64,000 bases of DNA, from contig SUXG01000001.1 of assembly GCA_015061085.1 (NCBI GenBank), positions 1 through 64,000 on the forward strand. Direction: 5' to 3'. The notes under the pieces are model-generated. The model was not told where the DNA came from. It was given only the letters and a program-made list of their open reading frames with translations, and ran no database searches. Positions 1 to 8,900 of the stretch are shown piece by piece (position 1 is the stretch's first letter; every line of letters starts with the position of its first letter). Source of the DNA: Bacteroidales bacterium (GTDB lineage Bacteria > Bacteroidota > Bacteroidia > Bacteroidales > Muribaculaceae). A program made the position numbers and the translations under genes.

Positions 1-87
1 TGATGCCTCAAGATATTCATTATAGTTGTCGGCTGAAATGCTCGCTGCCGAAAGCAATATCATCATCAAAAACAAATACTTTTTCAT
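1..87 (-). CDS. MORN-repeat protein, 5' end only (cut by window edge)
   Basis: The first 29 codons of a gene running off the left edge are visible. They encode a signal peptide (MKK, then a hydrophobic stretch ending around SIS-A) followed by DNYNEYLEAS. This is nearly the same as the N-terminus of the neighbouring MORN protein (DNYNEFLEAS), so the two are tandem paralogs. Its start lies 19 bases after the stop of that neighbour, on the same strand, so it is probably the last visible gene of the same operon. The MORN repeats themselves are outside the window and are inferred from the shared N-terminus. Confidence 0.7.
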   Translation of the reverse strand, partial: MKKYLFLMMILLSAASISADNYNEYLEAS

Positions 88-106
88 TTGCATATATTTT
101 TATTTG

Positions 107-1120
107 TTATTCCCCGACAAAGACTCCCATGTTCCAACGGCCGGATTTCGATGTACCATCCTTGTAGTACATTGTGCCTTGTCCATGGCATTTACCGTCG
201 TTAAATTCGCCGACATAGCGGTCGCCATTAGCCCAATAAAAAGTGCCTTTGCCATGGCGTTTGCCGTCTTTGATTTCGCCTACATATTTGTCGCCGCTAT
301 CGTAATTAATGGTTTGGATTTCCTCTACCAATATCTCATCTGGCAATTCACGTGTCTTTTTCCCATTTTCCCACATCGCTGTCGAGTGTGTACCGTTCTT
401 GTAATAGACTGTACACACTCCATGCAGTACGTCATCTTTCCACTCGCCGACATATCGATCGCCATTGTTGTTATAGTAGGTCCCTTTACCATTATACTTA
501 TTATTGACGAAATAACCTTCGTACTGATCTTTATTTTTATGAGTAAAGAGTCCGTATCCATGTTTTTTATCGTCTTTCCATTCGCCTACATATAATCGAT
601 TGTCAGCATAAAACATTGTGCCTTGACCATTGTAGCGATAGTCTTTAAATTGTCCGACATACATATCACCACTTGGCCAAGTCTCTGTGCCTTGACCATT
701 ACATTTATCATCCTTAAACTCACCCTCATATTTATAGCCGTCTCGCCAAGTTTCGACACCCTGCCCATTCTTCTTGTCGTCTTTCCACTCGCCCTCATAG
801 CGATCGCCGTTCGAATAAATCATTGTGCCTTTGCCATGACGTTTGCCGTCTTTGGTTTCTCCCTCATAGCGGTCGCCGTTAGGGTAATTGATCGTCATAC
901 TTACGACATTGCCTGACTGCGCCGAGCCGTAAAAAGCTTTTTCAAGCTCTGCATCTTTTTTGCCCGTCATCTTAGTATAGATGCGATAGCAACTTTCGGC
1001 TTTCTCTTTGTTTCCCTCAGCGAAATGCTTGCGTGATGCCTCAAGAAATTCATTATAGTTGTCGGCGTAGATGCCGGCGACTGATAGTATTGCAATTAGC
1101 AGTGTTATGAGTTTTTTCAT
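107..1120 (-). CDS. exported MORN-repeat protein
   Basis: This is a 337-residue protein with an N-terminal signal peptide (about residues 1-19), a short helical region (20-70) and then about ten MORN repeats of the pattern YxGE(W/F)KDxKxxGxGT. A non-repeat spacer with the sequence PDEILVEE sits between the last three repeats and the rest. MORN repeats form elongated beta-hairpin stacks that act as scaffolds or lipid contacts; no catalytic residues are visible. It is co-transcribed 12 bases behind a PP2C phosphatase gene in an operon of kinase, FHA and cell-wall synthase genes. A periplasmic scaffold in that system is therefore plausible but unproven. Confidence 0.85.
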   Translation of the reverse strand: MKKLITLLIAILSVAGIYADNYNEFLEASRKHFAEGNKEKAESCYRIYTKMTGKKDAELEKAFYGSAQSGNVVSMTINYPNGDRYEGETKDGKRHGKGTMIYSNGDRYEGEWKDDKKNGQGVETWRDGYKYEGEFKDDKCNGQGTETWPSGDMYVGQFKDYRYNGQGTMFYADNRLYVGEWKDDKKHGYGLFTHKNKDQYEGYFVNNKYNGKGTYYNNNGDRYVGEWKDDVLHGVCTVYYKNGTHSTAMWENGKKTRELPDEILVEEIQTINYDSGDKYVGEIKDGKRHGKGTFYWANGDRYVGEFNDGKCHGQGTMYYKDGTSKSGRWNMGVFVGE

Positions 1121-1132
1121 GGCTTTTGAGTG

Positions 1133-2227
1133 TTATTGGTTGTTATTGGTGTTTTGAAGCGAATCAATGCACGATTCCAATTCTATATTTTGCTTCAAAA
1201 GCATATATCTGTCCTCTTTCAATTCAATTATAATAGAGTCGCGTTGACGTATTGAATCAATGTCATCGGCATGTTGAGTACCGGGCAGGATTTTATGACC
1301 GCTATAACCACCGAATATATATCCTCCGATAAAACACAATAATGCGATACCTATAATTATCAGATTGCGACCGAGTGATAGCTCCTTTTTTGTTTCTTCC
1401 GTTGACTTTTTTCTTATTTCGGTAGGATGGGTTTCTGTTTCTATTATTTTTTTGCGAGGCAATTCAGGCAGATTACACTCCACAAGCACCACCGTAACAT
1501 TGTCTTTACCTCCTGCTTGGTTGGCAGCATCGATCAAAGCATCAACTTTTTTTTCTGTCGGCAAATTTTTCTCAAGGATAGATTTCATTTGTTGCGAAGT
1601 AATCATATCGCAAAGGCCGTCGGAGCAAAGCATCAACGATGAATGAGCCTCAAGAGGGAATGAAGCGACCTCCACATAGTCGTTGGCGTTGCTTTCCAAG
1701 CGAGTAGAACCCACGTCACGCCCGATGATGTTTCGCTGAGGATGATTCATTGCTTCTTCTTCTGAAAGTTCGCCGATTTCTTCTCGATAACCGATGAGAG
1801 AGTGGTCATGTGAAAGCTTTGTCAAAACGCCATCGACATATTGATAAATACGTGTGTCGCCCACATGCGCCATATTTATGCGACGGTTTTCCACCTCGAT
1901 AAGAGCCGCTGTCAAAACGCAACTCATGTTGCAAAGATTAGCCGATCGTTTTCTTTCGTCGAAAATGGCATTGTTGGCAAAAATCACAGCCTGCTTAAGC
2001 AAGTCGAGGCGTTCGCCGTTGGGATACGTTTCGAGGTATTTGACAATGTTTTTTTGAGCCAATTCTGCAGCCACTTCTCCTCCCTCATAACCTCCGACGC
2101 CGTCGATAGCCACAGCAAGGATGTGTTTCTCATCCCAAATATTTTGAGCGATAAAGGCATCCTCGTTGTTTGTACGCTTTCTGCCCATATCTGTTTTTCC
2201 AAAAAAATGTATCGTCTTCATAATCAT
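1133..2227 (-). CDS. PP2C-family Ser/Thr phosphatase with C-terminal membrane anchor
   Basis: The protein has the metal-binding signatures of PPM/PP2C phosphatases in order: RxxNEDAF near the N-terminus, AIDGVGGYEGGE, HVGDTRIY, LCSDGLCD and GGKDNVTVVLVE. A single membrane helix (NLIIIGIALLCFIGGYIF) follows at about residues 290-310, then a short heptad-like extracytoplasmic tail. I placed the start at 2227 (or ATG 2221) because the longer reading to 2245 overlaps the upstream stop by 14 bases and adds six residues not expected in the family. It should dephosphorylate targets of the kinase encoded at 4083-5957, as PstP or Stp1 do in other bacteria. Confidence 0.9.
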   Translation of the reverse strand: MIMKTIHFFGKTDMGRKRTNNEDAFIAQNIWDEKHILAVAIDGVGGYEGGEVAAELAQKNIVKYLETYPNGERLDLLKQAVIFANNAIFDERKRSANLCNMSCVLTAALIEVENRRINMAHVGDTRIYQYVDGVLTKLSHDHSLIGYREEIGELSEEEAMNHPQRNIIGRDVGSTRLESNANDYVEVASFPLEAHSSLMLCSDGLCDMITSQQMKSILEKNLPTEKKVDALIDAANQAGGKDNVTVVLVECNLPELPRKKIIETETHPTEIRKKSTEETKKELSLGRNLIIIGIALLCFIGGYIFGGYSGHKILPGTQHADDIDSIRQRDSIIIELKEDRYMLLKQNIELESCIDSLQNTNNNQ

Positions 2228-2231
2228 AAAC

Positions 2232-3203
2232 TTATTTAATCTCAAATTTCACTCTTATCTCTTCGTTGATAAAAATGCTTGAATTGTTTGCCAAATCATA
2301 CCACATCACATCACCTCCGCTACTCTCGGCAAGCAGGCGACTATTGAGCCTTGTCGGACCGAATGCCGCAATTTGAAATCTCTTTTCTGTCGGCACATAT
2401 TTGATTTGAACGTGAGAGTCCTTAATGTCGGCATTTTCCAAGATGAAGAATGCACGCCCTTCTCGCATTTCGTTCTTGCCGGAAATGTGAATAAGATTAT
2501 CCTTCATTGAGAAACGATAGTTTTTGCCGTCACGCGAATAGGAAAGTTCTGCCAAGCCGTATGTCTCAGCCATATTTGAGTTTTCTTCGATGAGACGAGT
2601 ATCGCGATTTAATGTGTTGTCAAAGTTATAGATAAACGTTCCTTCGCTGAGAATATCGAGATTTTGTATCGCTCCAAGGTTGACATTGACATCATTCATC
2701 ACATCAGAATCATCGAGTTTGATTGAAACTCTGACATTCGAATCAACTCTGATATTCGAAGCCTTTTTGATGTCGAATGTCAAAAGGTTTGCCACCGTAG
2801 TGATGTGTCCTTTGCGCACAATCAGTGGCGTCGAGTTATCAGTAGGGATAGTCCCTACGTTGCAAGCCGAGAATTGGAAAAACCAATATTTCGCCGGCGG
2901 GGTATAATCGGAAAATTCCTTTTTATTCTCTTCGATGATGCCATAGAAGGCAGCGACTACTTGAGGCAAAATGAATGGCAACGATTGTTTGCGATCGTTG
3001 TAGTCGGAAGATTCCATAAGAATGTTAAACGACATCGGATATAGCATTCTATCGCCCACCGATTCAACATCAAGCACGCTTTTGAAGTGCGATTTCAGCT
3101 CTTCAAGTAGGCGCTTATTGGTCAGTCGATCGTTGGCTAACCCTGTGTTGTTGCCTTTCGGCTTGAATATATCTAATATCTTAGTTACTGCTTTCTTTAT
3201 CAT
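2232..3203 (-). CDS. hypothetical protein of the kinase/FHA/phosphatase operon
   Basis: This 323-residue soluble protein has no signal peptide or membrane helix. Residues 25-75 (RLLEELKSHFKSVLDVE, then a MLYPMSFNILM stretch) faintly resemble the N-terminal domain that precedes FHA in actinobacterial FhaA. The second half is beta-rich and ends with a strand-like INEEIRVKFEIK, which could be a degenerate FHA-type sandwich. These resemblances are by eye only and I cannot assign a function. Its start overlaps the stop of the upstream FHA gene by 4 bases, which implies translational coupling and joint action with that protein. Confidence 0.75.
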   Translation of the reverse strand: MIKKAVTKILDIFKPKGNNTGLANDRLTNKRLLEELKSHFKSVLDVESVGDRMLYPMSFNILMESSDYNDRKQSLPFILPQVVAAFYGIIEENKKEFSDYTPPAKYWFFQFSACNVGTIPTDNSTPLIVRKGHITTVANLLTFDIKKASNIRVDSNVRVSIKLDDSDVMNDVNVNLGAIQNLDILSEGTFIYNFDNTLNRDTRLIEENSNMAETYGLAELSYSRDGKNYRFSMKDNLIHISGKNEMREGRAFFILENADIKDSHVQIKYVPTEKRFQIAAFGPTRLNSRLLAESSGGDVMWYDLANNSSIFINEEIRVKFEIK

Positions 3204-4081
3204 GCTTTTGCTTTTTTGAATAATAGGTGCACATTTTTACTCAACACTATATAGTCGCCATCGCGTAAAGGCACAGGAATAAGTAGATTGTCAAGCTCAA
3301 TTTTCTCGATTCCACGATAAATATGGGTGCGTTTTTTTGCCAAACGCGAGCCTCCATGCTCCACATGCAACATAAATCCGTATTCTTCAGAATATGAGAT
3401 GAAAGCATGAGCACGACTGACAAATTTATTTTTATGATACTCATTCGATGTCGGACTGTCGTCGATTGCTATTTGATTGATGCGATGTGTATTATCATCC
3501 ATCTTCGGACGACGGCCGATTCCGATATTATAGCGTGCGTATGGCAAGTTGTCTATATCTTGCGAATCAAGGCAGACTTTTGCATCCTGCATCGAGCCAA
3601 AACCTTCCACCTGCAGTATCTCAGCTCGTGAAATCGACTGCACGACTTGCTTTGCTTTAATTTGCAAAAAACAACCATCGGCTATCGGCGTCAGAGATTC
3701 TTCAGGCAATCGTCCTGTCATGATTTCAATCGATGAAAAATCAAGACCAAGCTCATCGACTATCGACGTCATCAATTGCTCCTTAAAACCATTACTCGAC
3801 AATAAGTCGTAGAACAAGCCATCGGCTATCCACAACGCCAACGTCTTGTCTGCCATAGAAATTTTGCTGCCGCCATAGTTTGACTTCAGACATTGAATAA
3901 CAGCTCTGAGCAAATTGTCTTGCTTGTCGATACTATTTGTTGCCTTTTCGCTTACTGTCGCTTTCGGCGTTTCCTCAGTCTCAACCTTTGACGCTTCAGA
4001 CTTTGATTGTTGCTCTGTTTTCGGCGTTTCCTCTGCCGAAGAGCCATTGATGAGCTTTGCTATTTTATCAAAAAATCCCAT
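3200..4081 (-). CDS. FHA-domain protein
   Basis: The C-terminal part (about residues 180-290) has the FHA phosphothreonine-binding signatures: IGIGRRP, then FVSRAHAFISY (the SRxHA motif) and later LRDGDYIVLS. The N-terminal 70 residues are a charged, Lys/Glu/Thr-rich linker with several Thr residues that could be kinase targets. The middle region (NLLRAVIQCLK to about residue 150) is helical and similar in layout to the N-terminal domain of FhaA-like proteins. The gene follows the Ser/Thr kinase gene by one base. It probably binds phosphorylated kinase or cell-wall synthase; that partner choice is inference from context. Confidence 0.85.
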   Translation of the reverse strand: MGFFDKIAKLINGSSAEETPKTEQQSKSEASKVETEETPKATVSEKATNSIDKQDNLLRAVIQCLKSNYGGSKISMADKTLALWIADGLFYDLLSSNGFKEQLMTSIVDELGLDFSSIEIMTGRLPEESLTPIADGCFLQIKAKQVVQSISRAEILQVEGFGSMQDAKVCLDSQDIDNLPYARYNIGIGRRPKMDDNTHRINQIAIDDSPTSNEYHKNKFVSRAHAFISYSEEYGFMLHVEHGGSRLAKKRTHIYRGIEKIELDNLLIPVPLRDGDYIVLSKNVHLLFKKAKA

Positions 4082-4082
4082 A

Positions 4083-5957
4083 TTATCTTACAAGTTCTTC
4101 TTTTAAGACTCCGATTAATCTGTCTTTATCCTTAATTTGACTGCGTAAATTTTTGATCGTCGAATTAAGCTGACTGATCTCTCTGTTCTTTTGGTTAATT
4201 ATGCTTTGTGAATTGCCGGCTGATGACTGTTGTCTTAATTCTTCGATAGTCTTGTTCAACTCATTTATAAGAGAATCCTTCTGATTGATTTGCTTATTGA
4301 GTTGTTTCAATGTCTCGTTATCACCTATCGAACTTGCTGCTTGTGAGTCGGCAAGACTTTTAGCAAGCGATGTTTTGTCATTCAAAAGTTGTTTTACATC
4401 AGTAGCTGAAAAAGCCTTATTCGTGCCGTCGTCCATAGCGACAGAAATTGTATCGACAGCGATAGGCTCGACTGAAGTATTTTGCGAATTGTACCACATC
4501 ACCATTGCAACGCCGGTGGTCAAAAAGAATATTATGGCAAGAATTTTCCATATTCCACTCTGTTTTGCACCCGGAGTTCCCGTTCTAAGCTTGGCGTTTT
4601 CTTTCTCCAACTGAGTCAATTTGTTGTTGGCATCGACGTGTTTAGAGACCACTGAGCTTAATTCCGTCTCAAGACGTCGGATTTCTGCTTTCAAACTTGC
4701 GACTTGCTCGGCATCAATCGCCGGAGCATTATTATTCAACAGTTCTTTCAGACGTTCTATTTCTTCGGTCATTAAACGCTCCTTATCCATAAAGTCGGCA
4801 ACACGCGATTCTGCATCCTCGACTTGCCTTTTCATCGCAGTCACTTGCTCTGTCTCTTCTTTGCTTTTAGCCAGCTGTTCGCTCCGGATTGTACTGATTT
4901 TGTTTTGCAACTCAGCTATCTCGTTTCGCATATTTGCGACTTTTTCGTATGAATCACGTCTGATGCACTCCATAACAAAGTCGTACAACTCTTTGCCGTT
5001 CTTGAAACGCTTGGCAGGCGATTTTGCAAGACAACGCATGATGACTTCTTCAAGCCAATCGGGATAGTCCTTTTCGTAGGTTTCTCCCGTATATGCCTGC
5101 TCGAAAGCCACTTTACGAAGTTCGAAGATTGACGGTGGCTGCTGCTCCTTATGAGCTTTGCCAAGAAAATATTCTGCCTCGCTCGGATTGGAATTTTTCT
5201 TATCAAATTGGAAAGGAACTCTGCCGGTGAGGTATTCATATAACACTACGCCAAAACTATAAATATCCGACTGTGTAGTAAGCAGACTTTCATTGTCCCA
5301 CTTCTCCGGTGCTTTAAACTCCGGTGCGCCGTTTCTTTTTCGACTGCTGCGAACGACGTCGTTGCCCTCGATTGCCAAACCAAAATCCAACAACACAAAA
5401 TTGCCATCCCCGCGACGTATGATATTGCCGGAGTGAATATCGTTGTGAATGACGCGATATTTGTCTATCAGTTGCTCAATGGTTTTACTGTCGAGCAACA
5501 CTTTTGAGCCGTCGTTTGGATCGTCTTTAAGATTGTCTTCCTCTTTATCCATGCAGAATTTATAGATGTCTTCGTGGCAATATGACAAAGCACTGCCGAT
5601 GCCTGTCAAGAGATGAAGCACTTCTTCGGTCGGTACAAATCCTTTTTGCTCCTTAAGATAGTGAAACAAGTCCATACCATCGACATAGTCCATCTCAACA
5701 ATAGCTTTTTGAGCTTTGAGCAGTGGCTGATAGATATGGACTATATTAGGATGATTGCCATTGCCAAGACGTAACAACAAGCGACATTCACGCAAAAATT
5801 TCTGATATGTTTTATCCTCTTCACCATGAGCTATGGTGGCGTTCAGTACGCGTATGGCGCGTATATAGCCCAAATGGTTGTGACGCACTTTATAGACTGT
5901 GGCATATCCACCCTGTCCAAGTTCATCAAGCAATGTATATTCTTCTAAAAATGCCAT
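4083..5957 (-). CDS. membrane Ser/Thr protein kinase with coiled-coil tail
   Basis: The N-terminal kinase domain (about 1-330) has a glycine loop GQGGYATV (14-21), an alpha-C glutamate in LRECRLL, a catalytic loop HNDIHSGN (171-178), DFG (191-193) and APE (216-218). Two departures stand out. The beta-3 motif reads AIR (34-36), so the ATP-anchoring lysine is arginine, and about 35 acidic residues are inserted between helix E and the catalytic loop. A long cytoplasmic coiled coil (about 345-450), one membrane helix (about 466-488) and a second, extracytoplasmic coiled coil rich in Asn and Gln follow. There are no PASTA domains. It lies 11 bases behind the SEDS-PBP fusion gene, which is a likely client. 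Confidence 0.9.
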   Translation of the reverse strand: MAFLEEYTLLDELGQGGYATVYKVRHNHLGYIRAIRVLNATIAHGEEDKTYQKFLRECRLLLRLGNGNHPNIVHIYQPLLKAQKAIVEMDYVDGMDLFHYLKEQKGFVPTEEVLHLLTGIGSALSYCHEDIYKFCMDKEEDNLKDDPNDGSKVLLDSKTIEQLIDKYRVIHNDIHSGNIIRRGDGNFVLLDFGLAIEGNDVVRSSRKRNGAPEFKAPEKWDNESLLTTQSDIYSFGVVLYEYLTGRVPFQFDKKNSNPSEAEYFLGKAHKEQQPPSIFELRKVAFEQAYTGETYEKDYPDWLEEVIMRCLAKSPAKRFKNGKELYDFVMECIRRDSYEKVANMRNEIAELQNKISTIRSEQLAKSKEETEQVTAMKRQVEDAESRVADFMDKERLMTEEIERLKELLNNNAPAIDAEQVASLKAEIRRLETELSSVVSKHVDANNKLTQLEKENAKLRTGTPGAKQSGIWKILAIIFFLTTGVAMVMWYNSQNTSVEPIAVDTISVAMDDGTNKAFSATDVKQLLNDKTSLAKSLADSQAASSIGDNETLKQLNKQINQKDSLINELNKTIEELRQQSSAGNSQSIINQKNREISQLNSTIKNLRSQIKDKDRLIGVLKEELVR

Positions 5958-5968
5958 ATTGTAGTTTT

Positions 5969-8900
5969 TTATTTTACGTAGTTGAGTTCTTTTAATGTGG
6001 TAAATACGATGTCTCTTGCAAGTTGTTTTGCATTAGTCGAACTTTGTCCACGTTCGATACGCACTGCGACAGCCAACGGATTTCCGGTCGTCTGCTTAAC
6101 ATAGAATATATACCACGCATCCATGCTTCTGACTCTGCCACTGTTGCGATGCGCAGTACCGGTTTTTCCACCGACATTGTCTTCTTTATTAAACTTACAA
6201 GTAGTGTGAGTGTTTGCTTCTTCTATCATGAAATTGCTCAACGCTTTGGCTTCGTTTTTCGATACTACTTCTATTTGTCGGCTGTCATCTTCTTTTGTGT
6301 ATTTTGTTGTGACCATTTTGCCGTCGTTTGCCACAATTGAAGCTATTCTTGCCATCGCCAAAGGAGTTGCATCCAAGGTGCCTTGTCCCCAAGCCCACTG
6401 CCATATAGTGTTGTTATCCAATCGCTTTTTGTCTTTTTTGTAACGTCGATAGTCATCCACAGCGGTATTAGTGTTGGAAGTCATAAATTTCTCGTCAAAT
6501 TTCTTCAATGTTGTTGAATCCTTATACATCAAGCCGTATGGCATCGTTCCTTCAATCGCTAAATCAGCCGTTCTGTAGATAAAACGAAGGTCATTATATA
6601 AATCATAATCGTTGACCAAATTCACAAAATATGAATTAGACGACCTCACAATCGCATCCTTCATGTTTACCCATCCGGTCCACTCTGCTCCTAAAGTCTG
6701 ATACACATAATAAGAATACTTTTTATTATTCGGATCTGCCGCTTCAACTCCGCATTTGCGCAATCCGGCTAATGCCGACATAACTTTTGCTGTCGAACCC
6801 GGAGCAGTCGCATAGACCAATCCCAAATCCATATCGGTATATGACGTCCAATTACGCATTTTTTTGCTATCGTTATATGTCGGTATTCGCTTTGTTTCAG
6901 CATCTATCTCATCCCTCAGACGTTCCGAATTTACAAGAGGATAGTTGGCAGATGCCAAGAGGTCGCCTTGCTCGGTATCTAATATCACCACCGAAGCTCT
7001 GATTTTTTTCACCCACGAGCTGTTCTTATATTTGTCTTTTAAATAATAAGTCATTTTTTGCTGCAATTTGGTTTGCAGTTTTGCATCAATTGTGAGGTGG
7101 ATGTCTTTCGGCTCTATCTTGTCGAGTGTCAACCAACTTTCACTTCGCTCATTGAGACGGCGAACTTTTTCGCTATTGACTCCTGCCTTAAGATAAGGAA
7201 TCAGTTTTGCATAGTTGTAAAGTTGCACCTTGTTATATAGCGACGACTCTTGCAACGGATGCCACTTGCTGACTCTTTGTTCGGCGTATGGCAACACCAC
7301 CTTTGGAAGCATATTGCCATGTTGATCTTCGCGATTGTTGTAGCCTTTAAGATCAGAATTATGGCGTATCTCTGCCGCATATCCGGAACTTTCGCTACCA
7401 CTAAAAATAAACAAATCGGAATTTTGGTTGCCAAGCATAAATGCCAAATGTTCACCGAAAGGATAGAAGCGTTTTTGGCGTTTCAATGTATCGACGATAT
7501 ATTCTGAACCAAGAATATCATAATATTGCGGAATAAATTTTGCCAACTTCGATTTGTCACTTGTCGCCAACAGTATTCCGTTTCGGTCGTAGATGTCGCC
7601 GGAAAGAAGTTTGTCAGTCAACTGTGTGATACGAGGATTATAATTCACGACAGGCACACCATCAGAATTATTGACATAGACCGGTCGTATCAGCGTATCG
7701 TCTCGATCCAAGAATTGATAGTAGAAAAAGACGCTGCATATAACAACTATCAAAAAGCTATAGATTATACTTAAGAGTGACACCGTATAACCATATTTGC
7801 TGATATTTTGTCTTGATAATATTGTCGCCGAAGAATTGTCTTTTTCTTTGGCATCAAAAGAGGCTATCGATAATATCAATCCGAAAGCTGTCAGATTTAA
7901 TATCATGCTGACCTTGCCATAACTGAAGAACGGAACTGTAACCCCGGTCAATGGAATTACGCCCGTACTTCCAAGCGATATTATTATAAATTGAACTGCT
8001 GTCACAATTGCCACTCCCAAACAAAGGTAGAAAGTAAACGGATGTGATGTCTGATAACCAAGTACAATAGTTCTTCGCAAAAGAAGAGTCAAAAGCAAAA
8101 TTATTACTACTACTCCCACAAAACCTAATTGCTCACCTATACTTTCGAGTATCATGTCGGTGTGGAATGCCGGAATAAAAGAAGGACTTCCATTGCCAAG
8201 TCCCTGACCCCACAGACCTCCTGAAGCCAAGCCCCACAATCCTTCCGCCACCTGTGTATTATCGCCGGCATCAGCCTCTGTCCCATTGATAGGAAGCGTG
8301 CCCCACGTGTTGGTGCACATCTCATTGCGACCATCAAGACGCTCGGCTGTGCTTTCAAGTCCCACTCCTCCCAAAATACTGCCACCAAAAATAAATGCCG
8401 CAACTATAAAGTTGAAGAATATAGGGGTCTCAAAAATTTGTCGCTTGACGATGCCGACCACTATCCACACTGCAAACCATACGATACACAATATTCCCAT
8501 GCTGTCAATTAAATTGCCTATATATAGCAATACCAAAAACGACACCACGCCATAAACAAGCATCGCAAAGTCGCATGTGAATATCTTTTTCAATCTGTTT
8601 TCTGCCGATAATCCTTCTAAATCAATTTTTGACTTTATCATCGAATAAAGCAGAATGAATGTAAAGGCAATAACCAAGGCAGGACCCATGTCGCCAAGCA
8701 TAAGATAGACCATCATCAATGCGCCCAATCCGATAAAAATTGTTGCCAACATTCGCAATTTGTCACCGAAAAATTTTGTGTTTCCTTGCTCTGAAAATTG
8801 AACCACCTTGTTGGCATTCACACTGAAATAAGCCGCCATAAAGATGATGATGAGATATTTGGTAATTTCACTCGGCTGAAACAAAAATCCGATGTTGAGA

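Noticed and set aside
107..1120. Phosphatidylinositol-phosphate kinase from MORN repeats
   Set aside because: There is no kinase domain, only a signal peptide and repeats.
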